A DNA stretch of 64,000 nucleotides from Lathyrus oleraceus (Eukaryota; Streptophyta; Magnoliopsida; Fabales; Fabaceae): positions 295,316,536 through 295,380,535 of the forward strand of contig NC_066581.1 of the NCBI RefSeq assembly GCF_024323335.1. The letters run 5' to 3'. The notes beneath the pieces were generated by a model. That model saw only the letters and a program-made list of their open reading frames with translations, did not search any database and was not told the origin of the DNA. Position 1 is the stretch's first letter. Every line of letters begins with the position of its first letter. Below, one piece after another: positions 1 to 11,364 of the stretch. Position numbers and translations under genes: made by a program.

Positions 1-366
1 GATAAGAAGCATCCTCAACATGACCAAATCCCTGTATCATATACTCAATTACTGCCATATCTTATCCAGCAAGGGGCAATTGTGCCAAAAGAAATCCCAC
101 CTGCCACTTTCCCATATCGTGCAAAGTACAATCCTAATGCCTCGTGTGCTTATCATGCTGGGCATAAGGGGCATTCTACTGAGGATTGTCGGGTTTTCAA
201 AGTTAGAGTACAAAAGCTTATTGATCAAAAGGTTTTGTCATTCTCTGAGGCAGGACCCAGTGTCATAACCAACCCGATGCCAGACCACTATGGACAGATT
301 GTGAATGCAGTTAGTGGTGAGGATTGCTCATATCCAATTGCTTCTTCTGAGGAGTATCAATGCTAG
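1..366 (+). pseudogene. Gag 3' end of Ogre-like element A1 (cut by window edge)
   Basis: The frame is open from base 1 to a TAG at 364-366. It encodes the C-terminal part of a Tat/Ogre-type Gag, the protein that coats the retrotransposon RNA. A zinc-knuckle-like Cys-x2-His-x5-His-x4-Cys motif lies at about bases 157-204, followed by a helix-like VQKLID segment. The same order (CHHC knuckle, then VQDLID) occurs in the gag of element C at about 56.9-57.0 kb, which identifies the fragment. The frame stops some 50 codons after the knuckle with no protease, and A2 stops at the equivalent codon. The short gag may therefore be a family trait. The true start lies outside the window. Confidence 0.75.
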
Positions 367-455
367 CAATATCATATTGATTCAATCATGTCTCATTTGT
401 AATATTTTCTTGTTTGTTATATGTTATTCATTTGTAAAACTTGTCTGGTTTTCAG

Positions 456-490
<35 letters not shown>
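456..490. repeat. (AAT)n microsatellite
   Basis: About twelve uninterrupted ATA/AAT trinucleotides lie in the 3' region of element A1. The aligned place in A2 (about 17068-17080) has only a few units, so the tract expanded after the copies separated. Confidence 0.95.
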
Positions 491-492
<2 letters not shown>

Positions 493-1024
493 AATAAACG
501 TGCATGTTTTGCTTAAATCCATTTGTGTTCACTTATATTTTATTTTGTCAGTATCAAACTGTTTGTCAAATAAAATCAAAAGAGAATGAAACAATTGAAA
601 ATACGCAAGATCATTGCATGTATGCTTTTGAATAAGACTGTGTTAATGATGTAAGGCATTGTTTAAATCCCTAAACACTAGAGAGATGCGAAAGTTAATC
701 CCTAATCAACCCCTTTGGGCCTTGAAGTAGGAGTTTCTTTCTTTAACACATAAAACCCTCATGTTTAACCAGGGGCAATGTAGTCTTCAGTTAGTTCGAA
801 CTCGCATTCAAATCTCATAAATAGAATATCCCATCAAGTGATCAATCATATCATATCATATCCCTCTCAAGAGGATGAAATCAAAAATTCAGAATGGTTA
901 TCCCTTATCCACGAAAGGAGTGAGATAGTCACGACCCATACAACAAATCAAGAAAGCAGTGTCACAGGGTTTTCTCTAGTACAAAAGAAAAGATGAAATG
1001 AAAAAAATCAAAAGCAAATGAAAA

Positions 1025-1127
1025 GCCCGCTAAATCAAAAGCTTGAAAACAAGATTGACTTAGGCAAAAATTAGGGCATCCCGCTAGGCTGCAGACCCAA
1101 AGGGTCATCCCAGGAAAAACAAAGGGA
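1025..1127 (+). other. Two CCCG...GGCAAAAAT...GGG structural modules (A1)
   Basis: Module 1 (1025-1077) has outer arms GCCC/GGGC enclosing CTAA...CTTAGGCAAAAATTA. Module 2 (1079-1127) has TCCC/GGGA arms and an inner GACCC/GGGTC stem. The pattern matches modules directly after the pol stop codons of B (28098-28277) and C (51121-51335). Confidence 0.5.
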
Positions 1128-2412
1128 GACATAGACAAAATAATCAGAGGATCAATATTAAAATCCTCGGCAATAGCAAATCTCTATGACTGCAAACAAA
1201 AGCAGAAGGTGGGTGACTATCGCTCCAAATCCTCATGGGGTTCTATAACCATCATTGATACTATTCAAAATCCTTTCTGAAAGATGAACGCTTGTTTTAA
1301 GCTAACCGAACATAGGATTGGATAACATCACGAAGAATTAGTGGGTTAGAATAGGTTTTGAACCTTATATCCTTTCTTTCTAAAACCATGAACCAAACCA
1401 CGTTACAACCCTCAAAAGACCTAATTGAAGCAGGATTTATTTCGAAAGCATACTGTGTTAAGATTGCGTTAAGCTGGCTCTTAAATATTTGCTTGTCATC
1501 TGTATTGATATTGATATGGCATTCTAGACAATGATTCATTCATTATATGTGTCACAATCTTAGTGAACACACTTGAGTTTCAAAACTTGCATGAGCATGA
1601 CATTACAATTATCATTTTTAAAATGAGCATTTTACATTTGAATAGTCATTTGACATCAAGGAAGCTTACATATGAGAAAGTTGATCAAATTCCGGATATC
1701 CCATAGCTAAGATCTCTTCAAGAGTCATTCAATTTGGGGCAACCACGTCGTGATTCTACAAATCTTTATGAATCATCCAGATAGGGGAAAATATTACTTC
1801 AAATCTCATATTGGGGAAGGCCATCCCAAAATCATGAGAAGTCAATCACTCCCAAGATGGTTAATCGAGGGAACACGGTTTTAAGACGTTGGGGTAAGAT
1901 AAGATGAAATACTCAGATGATAAGACCACTCTCACTAGTGATTGGGGCAGTTGGTGCAGACACTTAGTACATCGGGGCAGAGGCATGCTACGCAGGTACG
2001 AGCTCTCTCCATGTTTCAGATCAAGAAAGCTATGACAATAACTATTGAGCTTGAATTAGGTGTTGGAGAATCACGTCTGAATGATCCCATATCCTATCCC
2101 AAAATTCCCACCGCCCTCTATATGAGCATTTGGCTAAACGTGGCAGAAATCATTATCATGCATAAACCACGTTGTTTCACTCACGCACATCATTCACGAA
2201 GCATAACATGAAATCGTGCAAACGAGAAAAGCCAAAAATCAAGTTTTGTTGACTAGCCCAAAGCCTAACCTTTGCTTGGCAAATCACAAAACTCTCATTG
2301 CATTACCTTCATCCTCAACGGGCAAATTTTTGGATACGTTAGTATTTAATCCTTTTCTACCTTGAATACCTGAAAAGCTTCCGTAATTCTTGTATTCAGG
2401 TTCAAGAAGATT

Positions 2413-2425
2413 AAATAGGATCAAG
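2413..2425 (+). other. Degenerate polypurine tract of A1
   Basis: AAATAGGATCAAG sits directly before the LTR start TGTCGTACC. It parallels AAATAGGGGCATC before the 3' LTR of B and GAATAGGGGCAGC before the LTR of C. In an LTR element this tract primes plus-strand DNA. Two G positions appear mutated. Confidence 0.55.
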
Positions 2426-3366
2426 TGTCGTACCCCGAAATTTGCCCTCCCCTTTTCATTTTTTCATCTGACTTATAACTTGAGAATCATTTACACACCC
2501 TCATGTTTCATGCATATGCATCAATCATTCATTCATATCTAGTGCTTGATCATTGTGGATTCAAAGTTCTTAGTTTGCAAAGCTAGGATTTTGGAGTGGA
2601 TAAAGCCATAGAGGCTCAGATTGGATATTTATCTAGTTGTAGGGGATGGAGAACCCTAATGATCTGATATGTGAAACTCAAGTTCCATCATCATACTCTT
2701 CTAGGGGTTTAAACCCTAACTTGCTAGTGATTGGGTTGTAAGGCTTCATGATTCGGTATGTGGGGCTTATCTTGACCTCTAAACCCTAGTTGGGGGTCAA
2801 TATGTTGAAGACTTGGTTGAGGATCATCATATTTCATCCAAGGCCTTTGATTGAAAGATATGCTTTTGGAAACCCTAACTTCGGATGCTTGAAGGCCTAT
2901 GCAAGTAAGTAATAGGCTGAGACTTCTTGGTTTAACTAAAACCTGAATCCATGTGGGGGAGGCTCATGCCCATCATACCCACATCATCATAGCTCTTGCA
3001 AGGTCATGCCTCTTATGCATTTGGTACGGATTACTAGTCATTGGTCCATGAATTCATGCTTTCTCCAATCCATTGATCTTTTGGGGCCTTGGTTTACATG
3101 TGATCCATCAAGACTTTCAAACAATGTCTAGGTCTTTATTTTAGGTCCATCTATGTTTAACCAATATCCATGCCCACCTGCACAAGTCCTTACAATGAAA
3201 CCCTAATTTGAGATCTACAATTGACTTTGGTCAACTGTTGACTTTTTGGTTAACTAGTTGACCAAAGTCAACCACAATTCAAAAGTTACTTTCAAACCCT
3301 AACACATGTCCATTTCCATTTGCAATACATGATTCATTTGTATCCAAAATCCATAAGCCATTACAT
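2426..3366 (+). mobile_element. 3' LTR of Ogre-like element A1, left part
   Basis: It starts with TG after the polypurine tract and continues until the copia insertion at 3367. No coding potential was seen. It contains a perfect 16-bp inverted repeat (3221-3236 / 3256-3271). The right part of this LTR is at 11365-12685. Confidence 0.6.
3221..3271. repeat. 16-bp perfect inverted repeat
   Basis: TTGACTTTGGTCAACT (3221-3236) and its exact reverse complement (3256-3271) are separated by 19 bases. The right arm and the downstream sequence to 3366 are repeated at 11379-11508 on the other side of the copia element. Confidence 0.85.
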
Positions 3367-4681
3367 TGAAGGAGAATTGTGATACAAAACGCAGCGGAAT
3401 TTAAAAAATTTCTCCTTTAATGATCCTTACGAATGGGCATGATCAGTGATAGAATCGTTGCCTCTTTTGGCGATCACGAACGTTGAACGATGACAACGCC
3501 TCTACTCAGTCCACACGAACGGATTCCTTCAATCTCAGTGCTAGCTGCTACGAATGAAGGCTTTGAGTGAGATAGAGAGAGAGAAACGAAATTGCAAGTG
3601 TTACAATGCTTCTACACAAGGGTTCTATTTATAGAACCACTTGTGTGGGTTGCAAGCTAAAAAGCCTACTCAAGTGTATATGGCCCATATCTTATAATAT
3701 GCCAAAATCACTTAAGCTCGTGGTACCTTACCATATTTCATATTCTACTTAAGTACACCGTACCTTACGATGTTCTATAATTCACTTAAGGGCACCGTAC
3801 ATTACGGTATTCCTTAATTACTCTATCTCTCATCAATCCGTCCTTTGCGTGTGACCCTATAGGTTTTCGCGACATTGGTAATTATATTAAATCACGTATT
3901 TAACATAATAAACAGTGAGCGGTATCTAACAACACATCACTGCTACCCAAGACACGAAAATGTCATGTGATCTGACAAATCCTTCTGTGATAATAATTAT
4001 GTGTATAATTACCCTTTTGCCTTTATGTCTATATTGAACACAAGGCATAGACCATGTCATCCTTGTCCAGTTCAATATTGGGCCCATAGACATTTATCCT
4101 GTTACGCAGGATGGGCAAATTCCATCTAGGTCACTCATGTCCCTTAGCATGCGTCGTGGAGTACCCATCAACTGTCTTTATGGTCATCCAGTTACGGGCA
4201 ACGTTTGATTAGCAATAAGGCACTCGACTCTACATCTAGGGTCCATAGTGGTTTCAGGTCGAAGGGTGGTATACACCATTATCACCATGAGAATAACTTA
4301 TGACACTTTGCATAACATTCTATATAGTATTCTCATAGCGGGTCAATCCAGTATAAATATTACTCTTAATATTCATACCTATGTTTGAGACTTGATAACT
4401 CCTTATCTATGATCCATGAGATGTGATCATCAGTCTATAAACATAATAGTCTTCATGCTTTAATGTTATCCCACTTCACAATAAAGCTCGACTACAGATA
4501 CTTTAAGAATAGTGTCCTTATGTTTAATATGCTCTCATGATTAAGTCACACTTGATACATTAAACGGACTATCTATTCTAGGGACTTTATTAAACAAACA
4601 TAATAAAGAAAAAACCTTTATTATTAATAAAGAATTCGATACAAGTACCAAAAGTATTGGCCTCTAGGGCTTACACCAACA
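3367..4681 (-). repeat. 3' LTR of the copia element
   Basis: It is 1315 bp and, read on the minus strand, begins TGTTGGTGTAAG and ends TTCTCCTTCA. It is nearly identical to 10052-11364 and clearly related to the solo LTR at 18738-20092. A TATA box lies at 3626-3633 inside the palindrome GGTTCTATTTATAGAACC. Confidence 0.92.
3626..3633 (-). promoter_or_regulatory. LTR TATA box inside a palindrome
   Basis: On the minus strand the sequence is TATAAATA. It is the centre of an inverted repeat, GGTTCTAT/ATAGAACC (3621-3638). The same arrangement recurs at 10308-10325 and in the solo LTR around 19037-19044, so the palindrome is conserved in all three LTRs. Confidence 0.55.
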
Positions 4682-4694
4682 ATCTCCCACTAGC
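4682..4694 (-). other. Copia polypurine tract
   Basis: On the minus strand, GCTAGTGGGAGAT lies directly before the 3' LTR start. This is the usual place and purine-rich form of the plus-strand primer in copia elements. Confidence 0.75.
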
Positions 4695-4695
4695 A

Positions 4696-5124
4696 CTAGA
4701 GCCAATTAGGCATACCCCTAATGCCCATAGATCTAGTATGGCCATCATGCTTCTGCTGCGCAAGAGGCTTTGTCACTGGGTCAGCAATATTGTCAAGTGT
4801 AGGTACTCTACATATTTTCACATCTCCTCTATCTATTATCTCTCGAATGAGGTGATAACACCTAAGTATGTGTTTGGATCGTTTGTGAGATCTAGGCTCC
4901 TTAGCTTGTGCGATAACACCATTGTTATCACAATAGAGACCAATGGGATCCACAATGCTAGGAACTATGTCAAGTTCACTAATGAACTTTTTGATCCAAA
5001 CAGCTTCATTTCCTGCACTTAAGGCAGCAATATACTCGGCCTCGGTTGTAGAATCAGCAACTGTATCTTGCTTTGAACTTTTCCAGCTCACAGCGCCACC
5101 ATTTAAGCAAAAACACATAACCAT
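4696..5124 (-). pseudogene. Copia RNase H domain (fragment)
   Basis: A 142-codon open stretch encodes a copia-type RNase H, which removes the RNA strand during reverse transcription. The motifs DSTTEAEY (catalytic Glu), LYCDN (Asp) and a C-terminal KHI...HLIRE...DIADP-like segment are visible. The N-terminal part with the first catalytic Asp is missing. Sequence just upstream (5125-5200) resembles an RT thumb/linker joined straight to GYVF...NGGAVSW, so a deletion removed the RT-RNase H connection. Confidence 0.8.
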
Positions 5125-6085
5125 TAGAATCGTGCATATTAAAGCGTCTCAGCACTTTGTCTATGTATGTACTCTGACTTAGGCCAAGCAGTTTTGTGAT
5201 CTATCTCTATAGATTCTGATTCCTAATATATAGGCTGCTTCACCTAGGTCCTTCATAGAAAAGCATTTCCCCCAACCAAGACTTTACTTGTTGCAGGGTA
5301 GGGACATCGTTTCCAATGAGTAATATGTCATCTACATATAATACCAGGAAAACGATCATGCTCCCACTAATCTTCTTGTAGACACAAGGCTCATCTTCAT
5401 TCTTGATGAATCCATATTATTTTACCGTTTCATCAAAACGAAGATTCCAGCTTCTGGAAGCTTGCTTCAATCCATTGATTGATCTTTGTAATTTACATAT
5501 CTTTTGGGCTTCTTCTGGTATGTCAAATCCTTCAGGTTGTGTCATGTACACATCCTCAAGAAGATTCCCATTAAGGAAAGCAGTTTTGACATCCATCTGC
5601 CATATTTCATAATCATGATATGCAGCGATAGCAAGTAAAATCCGAACATATTTAAGCATTGCAACTGGTGAAAAGGTTTCATCATAGTCAACCCCATGAA
5701 TTTGTTTATATCCTTTTGCAACCAGTCTTGCCTTATAGGTATGTGCCTTACCATCCATGTCAGTCTTCTTTTTGAAGACCCACTTGCATCCTGTAGGGTT
5801 AACTCCTACAGGAGGCTCTACCAAGGTCCAAACTTGGTTTGTGTACATGGAATCCATTTTAGATTTCATGGCTTCTAGCCACTTCTCAGACTCGGGACCA
5901 GTTATGGCCTCTTGGTAGGTCACAGGCTCATCTTGATCCATGAGTAATACATCACCTTGATCAGTTATGAGATATCCATATCTCTCAGGTATGTGACGTA
6001 TCCTGCTTGACCTACACTGGTCTTGTTCTACTTGAGCAGGTTGCTCTTCCACAACTACTTGTGTTTCCTGCTCTATTTCCTCCAT
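5125..6085 (-). pseudogene. Copia reverse transcriptase (stops)
   Basis: Codons 6085-5417 are open. They encode an integrase C-terminal tail followed by RT with the copia hallmarks KARLVAKGYKQ, ETFSPVA and QMDVKTAFLNG. The palm motif YVDD is still readable at 5327-5338, but an in-frame stop at the end of this open stretch lies before it and more follow. The enzyme copies element RNA into DNA. The stops and the deletion towards RNase H mean no full RT is made from this copy. Confidence 0.85.
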
Positions 6086-6115
6086 AGGTGTATCTATGCT
6101 TTGTGATTCTTTAAT

Positions 6116-7099
6116 TTATTCAAGCTCTATTTTCCTCCCACTAATTCCTTTGGAAATAAAATCCTTTTCTAGGAAAACTCCAGTTCGAGTGACAAACACT
6201 TTGCCCTCAGAAGGATTGTAGAAGTAATACCCTCTTGTTTCTTTAGGATACCCCACAAATAAGCATTTGTCAGATTTTGGCTCAAGCTTAGTTGAAATTT
6301 GTCGTTTCACATAAACTTCGCAACCCCAAATCTTCATGTAAGACATATGTTGTTTCTTACCACTCCATATCTCATATGGTGTCTTCTCAACCTTTTTGAA
6401 TGGAACACGGTTAAATGTGTAAGCTGCTGTTAATAGTGCATGTCCCCAAAAGGAGTTTGGAAGATCGACGTGACTCATCATGGATCGGAGCATGTCTAAC
6501 AGGGTTCAATTTCTTCTCTCAGATACACCATTTCATTGGGGTGTTCCAGGAGGAGTAAGTTGGGATAGGATCCCACACTCTTTCAGATGGTCATCAAACT
6601 CTAGGCTTAAATACTCACCACCTCGATCTGATCGAAGAGTTTTAATATTCTTACCTAGTTGGTTTTGTACTTCATTTTTGAATTCCTTGAACTTTTCAAA
6701 GGACTCTGATTTGTGTTTCATTAAATACACATAACAATATCTACTGAAATCATCAGTAAATGTGATGAAGTACTGAAAACCTCCTCTGGCTGGTATGTTC
6801 AGTGGTCCACATACATCAGTATGTATGAGGGACAAAATATCATTAGCTCTTTCACCTTTTCCTGTGAATGGAGACTTTGTCATCTTTCCAATTAAACAAG
6901 ATCTGCATGTCTCATATGATTCATAATCAAAAGAGTCCAAGAGTCCATCTTTATGGAGTTTAGAAATGCGTTTCTCATTTATGTGGCCTAATCGACAATG
7001 CCAAAGGTAAGTTGGATTTAACTCATTAGGTTTCATCCTTTTAGTATTAATGTTATAAATAGGCATTTCAAGATCAAGGACATATAGTCCATTGTTCAT
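6116..7099 (-). pseudogene. Copia integrase (two nonsense codons)
   Basis: Two open pieces (7099-6533 and 6493-6116) form one integrase. The N-terminal zinc domain is seen as WHCRLGH...CRSC. The core has the Asp in HTDVCGP and the Asp in LRSDRGGEY. The catalytic Glu should be in the short stretch 6494-6532, which reads NGVSERRN between two stop codons. The rest (MLRSMM...TAAYTFNRVP...YEIW) is typical of the copia integrase end. Integrase inserts element DNA into the chromosome; both stops fall in the core and inactivate it. Confidence 0.87.
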
Positions 7100-7516
7100 T
7101 TATGCAGTAGAATAGAATATATCATTCAAATAAATTGAGCAACAATTGTTCCTTATTATAAACGAAAAACCAAACTTGTCCAAACAAGAAAAGGAAATAA
7201 TATTCCTGCTAATTGCAGGTACATAATAACAGTTCTCTAACTGAATTATTAAACCACTAGGTAAAGTCAATACATAAGTTCCTACGGCTAAAGCAACAAC
7301 CTTTGCTCCATTGCCAACTCGTAGATCGACTTCACCTTTTGCCAAATCTCTACTCCTTTTTAGTCCCTGCACATTGGTACAAATGTGAGAACCGCATCCA
7401 GTATCTAATACCCATGATGCAGAAGTAGATAAATTAATTTCAATAACAAAAATACCTGAAGTTAAAGTCTCTACTCCATTCTTCTTATCTTCCAGGTACT
7501 TTGGGCAGTTTCTCTT
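7100..7516 (-). pseudogene. Copia protease region
   Basis: On the minus strand the frame continues from gag through a WVLDTGCGSH motif (about 7395-7430), the active-site loop of a pepsin-like retroelement protease that cuts the polyprotein. It then runs on as VGNGAKVVALAVG...CYYVPAISRNIIS, a standard copia segment before integrase. A stop codon at 7100-7102 separates it from integrase and a TAG at the end of gag separates it from gag. Confidence 0.8.
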
Positions 7517-8308
7517 CTAGTGTCTGGTCTTACCGCAATGGCAGCAGGTGCCTTCTTTGGTTATGCCTCCACTAGGCTTCAAAGAAGCAACAGTGGGTTT
7601 GGGTTTGGTAACTTCCTTGCCTTTCCCTTTATCACCCTGCTTGGTGGGCCTTTTGTTCTGTCTCTTTCCATTTCCGATCATCAGAATGGACTTCCCTTTT
7701 GACTTCAGATTCTGCTCAGCAGTTCTTAACATGGCTAGCAGTTCAGGAAGAGATTTGTCCATATCATTCATATTGAAATTTAGGACAAATTGACTGAATC
7801 TATCTGGCAACGATTGCAAGATCAAATCAGTCGCAAGTTCCTTTCCGAGGGGAAAACCCAATCTCTCAAGGTTTTCCACATACCCAATCATCTTGAGCAC
7901 ATGGGGACCTACAGGGGCTCCCTCAGCTAACTTTCCTTGAAAAGGGATTTTTGAAACTTCAAACCTTTCATGCCTTGCTTGCTCTTGATAGAGCATCTTC
8001 AGGTGTTCGATCATATCGAACGTTGCCATGTTCTCATGTTGCTTTTGCAGTTCTGAGTTCATGGTAGCTAGCATGAGACAAGCAGTTTCATTGGCATCAT
8101 CGACATGCTTCTTATAAGCATCTATTTCTGCCTTAGGTGCAGAACTAGGAGGTTCCTCTTCAGGAACAGGTTTCTCCAAGACATACAGCTTTTTATCATG
8201 TTTGAGGATAATCCTCAGGTTTCGGTGCCAATCCAGAAAATTTGACCCAGACAATTTTTCCTTGTCAAGGATTGATCGCAAGATGTTATTAGAGGTGTTT
8301 GTTGTCAT
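7517..8308 (-). pseudogene. Copia gag with a nonsense codon in the zinc knuckle
   Basis: The open frame has 263 codons and starts at an ATG. It encodes a UBN2-like copia Gag: KLSGSNFLDWHRNLR near the start, then FDMIEHLKMLYQEQARHER, LPDRFSQFVLNFNMND, a Lys-rich segment and a zinc knuckle. The knuckle reads Cys-x2-Cys-x4-His and is then broken by TAG one residue after the His. The next codons in frame restore the final Cys (KRNC). A single base change in a tryptophan codon explains the break. Confidence 0.87.
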
Positions 8309-10038
8309 GGTAATCTACATAAGAATTAATGAAAAATATAAGTATCAATAACATATTTAATTAGGCCTTTAATTAAATATGCTCCCACTATTTTACTCAA
8401 AACAAATGACCCTCATCATTTGATTCGGAAAATCCTGTTGGAAGATTTTCTAGTGGGTCGAGATCCATATTTCACTTCGTTTTAAGTCCGCTTAGGCGGA
8501 TTACACAAAACTAGGTTATTTAGGTAGGAACTCCTTCCAATTGTATCTAATACAACTCTCGAATATTTTAGTTCGGTGAATAACTCCTTATTCCAATCCA
8601 TCACATGGATAATTTCCAACTCTTGCTTCTAAACATGTATAATCTTATTATAATTTGTTTAATCAAGTTTGACCCATTGTTTTAACAATTGGATATTACA
8701 ATTACCCCATCGCACCTTACTAATATAGAACATGCACCTCGCGTAGGCGAAACCTACATTATCCGATACTAGTCTTGATGAGTGTTAAAACTTGGAAAGC
8801 ATAAACTTAATATTTAATTTGAGGGAATTTGCAATTATTCTGATCTCACCGGCTTATTTATCATATAAATCGTCTCTCACATGCATCAACATACATTCAC
8901 ATGCATCAACATACATATATAATGAAACAGTTATGGCCCCTAGCGCAATTGTTCTCCCAAGCCAACCTAAGCTAACCTAATAACGATATAAGCTTCTCCA
9001 AGCAAGATCTTCAAGGTTGTCCTTCTTTAATATTGACTTCTTCTCTTTCTTCATAACATTACATTACATAAAAGAAACTTGTTTTACACACGAGGGAGTG
9101 AGATGAGAAAAGAAGTTACATTGAGAGATTAAAAGAGAGGCACGACACGCAGGTCGTATTTTAAAACCCAAAACAAAATAAAGGAAAACTAAGGCCATAA
9201 CCGATCACCACAAGACAATAATAAACACATTATTATTATTATTATTTTTAATTCTTTTAATTAATTAAAACCAAATTAAATTTCGACGACCGATCACACT
9301 AGGCAGAGTTAGCCGGGGTCCGTTGCCCGGTTAGCGGGAACAGGTGTATTTTGTCTTGCGTTAACCGGTTAACCAAATGCGTTAACCGGTTAACACTGTT
9401 GAAAATCTGTTCGTAATTTGTATTATGTTTTGCGTTAACCGGTTAACCAAATACGTTAACCGGTTAACACTGTTGAAAATCTGTTAGAAAGTTGTATTCC
9501 GTCTTGTGTTAACCGGTTAACCATATACGTTAACCGGTTAACACTGTTTGAAAATATGTTGGAAAGTTGTATTCCGTCTTGCGTTAACCGGTTAACCATA
9601 TACGTCAACCGATTAAAACTATTTGAAAATCTGTTAGAAGGCACAATTCTTGTGCAGTCACAACCCTAATCGTATAACTCTTTGACAACACAACCCTTGT
9701 GCCGTCACTAACCCTAATGCACCAATTTCAGACCGTCAAACACATCTCAATTGTTGATTCAGTATGATTGATCAACACGTCATTGCTTCACCATACTAAT
9801 GTTGGATCAAGAAGCAAACGACCATTGATCGCATAAAGGAAAACAACCATTAAGTGTTTGAATGAATGAAACAGGAATAGTAAATCATATATACCGTATT
9901 TTGCATCAGGATTACTTATATCATATATATAACTTGATTGATCTCGATTTAATTACTCGTTTATTCTTTGATTCATTCTGTCTTTAATTGTATTAATACA
10001 GAAAATAAACAGTTATCAGATTCATGGTTTCGTAAGTG
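8309..10038 (-). other. Untranslated leader of the copia element
   Basis: About 1.7 kb lies between PBS and gag with no credible ORF. It holds a 74-bp tandem repeat rich in perfect palindromes (9355-9655) and an (ATT)n tract near 9229-9247. Nothing else was recognised. Confidence 0.7.
9355..9655. repeat. 74-bp tandem repeat with GTTAACCGGTTAAC palindromes
   Basis: Four units have period 74-75 bp. Each carries two copies of the self-complementary 14-mer GTTAACCGGTTAAC, at 9360, 9381, 9434, 9455, 9508, 9529 and 9583, plus one decayed copy near 9604. The two palindromes of a unit are 21 bp apart, start to start. Confidence 0.93.
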
Positions 10039-10050
10039 GCTCTGATACCA
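10039..10050 (-). other. Copia primer-binding site (tRNA-iMet type)
   Basis: The minus strand reads TGGTATCAGAGC one base after the 5' LTR end. This is the standard copia PBS complementary to the 3' end of initiator tRNA-Met and fixes the orientation. Confidence 0.92.
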
Positions 10051-10051
10051 C

Positions 10052-11364
10052 TGAAGGAGAATTACGATCCAAAATGCAGCGGAATTAAAAAAATTTCTCC
10101 TTTAATGATCCTTACGAATGGGCATGATCAGTGATAGAATCGTTGCCTCTTGTGGCGATCACGAATGTTGAACGATGACAACGCCTCTACTCAGTCCACA
10201 CGAACGGATTCCTTCAATCTCAGTGCTAGCTGCTACGAATGAAGGCTTTGAGTGAGATAGAGAGAGAGAGAAACGAAATTGCAAGTGTTACAATGCTTCT
10301 ACACAAGGGTTCTATTTATAGAACCACTTGTGTGGGCTGCAAGCTAAAAAGCCCACTCAAGTGTATATGGCCCATATCTTATAATATGCCAAAATCACTT
10401 AAGCTCGTGGTACCTTACCATATTTCATATTCTACGTAAGTACACCGTACCTTACGATGTTCTATAATTCACTTAAGGGCACCGTACATTACGGTATTCC
10501 TTAATTACTCTATCTCTCATCAATCCGTCCTTTGCGTGTGACCCTATAGGTTTTCGCGACATTGGTAATTATATTAAATCACGTATTTAACATAATAAAC
10601 AGTGAGCGGTATCTAACAACACATCACTGCTACCCAAGACACGAAAATGTCTTGTGATCTGACAAATCCTTCTGTGATAATAATTATGTGTATAATTATC
10701 CTTTTGCCTTTATGTCTATATTGAACACAAGGCATAGACCGTGTCATCCTTGTCCAGTTCAATATTGGGCCCATAGACATTTATCCTGTTACGCAGGATG
10801 GGAAAATTCCATCTAGGTCACTCATGTCCCTTAGCATGCGTCGTGGAGTACCCATCAACTGTCTTTATGGTCATCCAGTTACGGACAATGATTGATCAGC
10901 AATAAGGCACTCGACTCTACATCTAGGGTCCATAGTGGTTTCAGGTCGAAGGGTGGTATACACCATTATCACCATGAGAATAACTTATGACACTTTGCAT
11001 AACATTCTATATAGTATTCTCATAGCGGGTCAATCCAATATAAATATTACTCTTAATATTCATACCTATGTTTGAGACTTGATAACTCCTTATCTATGAT
11101 CCATGAGATGTGATCATCAGTCTATAAACATAATAGTCTTCATGCTTTAATGTTATCCCACTTCACAATAAAGCTCGACTACGGATACTTTAAGAATAGT
11201 GTCCTTTTAATGTGCTCTCATGATTAAGTCACACTGGATACATTAAACGGACTATCTATTCCAGGGACTTTATTAAACAAACATAATAAAGAAAAAGCCT
11301 TTTATTATTAATAAACAATTCGATACAAGTACCAAAAGTATTGGCCTCTAGGGCTTACACCAAC
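10052..11364 (-). repeat. 5' LTR of the copia element
   Basis: This is the partner of 3367-4681. Its TATA box is at 10313-10320 in the same palindrome. The last base of the LTR terminus differs (11365 is T where the other copy has A), so the outer end is either mutated or 1 bp short. Confidence 0.9.

Larger units (their letters stand above)
367..2425 (+). other. 3' untranslated region of element A1, no pol
   Basis: No convincing ORF is present. The stretch aligns by eye with 16914-18737 of A2, so it belongs to the element. It contains a microsatellite (456-490), two CCCG/GGCAAAAAT structural modules (1025-1077 and 1079-1127) and ends in a degraded polypurine tract. An autonomous Ogre would have protease, RT, RNase H and integrase between gag and this region; here they are absent. 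Confidence 0.6.
3367..11364 (-). mobile_element. Ty1/copia LTR retrotransposon (defective), minus strand
   Basis: The element is about 8.0 kb and is read right to left: 5' LTR (10052-11364), PBS complementary to initiator tRNA-Met (10039-10050), leader, gag, protease, integrase, RT, RNase H, PPT (4682-4694) and 3' LTR (3367-4681). Integrase before RT marks the copia superfamily. By eye the LTRs differ at about 28 positions, near 2%. Internal stops in every domain and a deletion between RT and RNase H show it is dead. No short target duplication flanks it. Instead about 125 bp is directly repeated on both sides (3243-3366 and 11379-11508). Confidence 0.9.
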
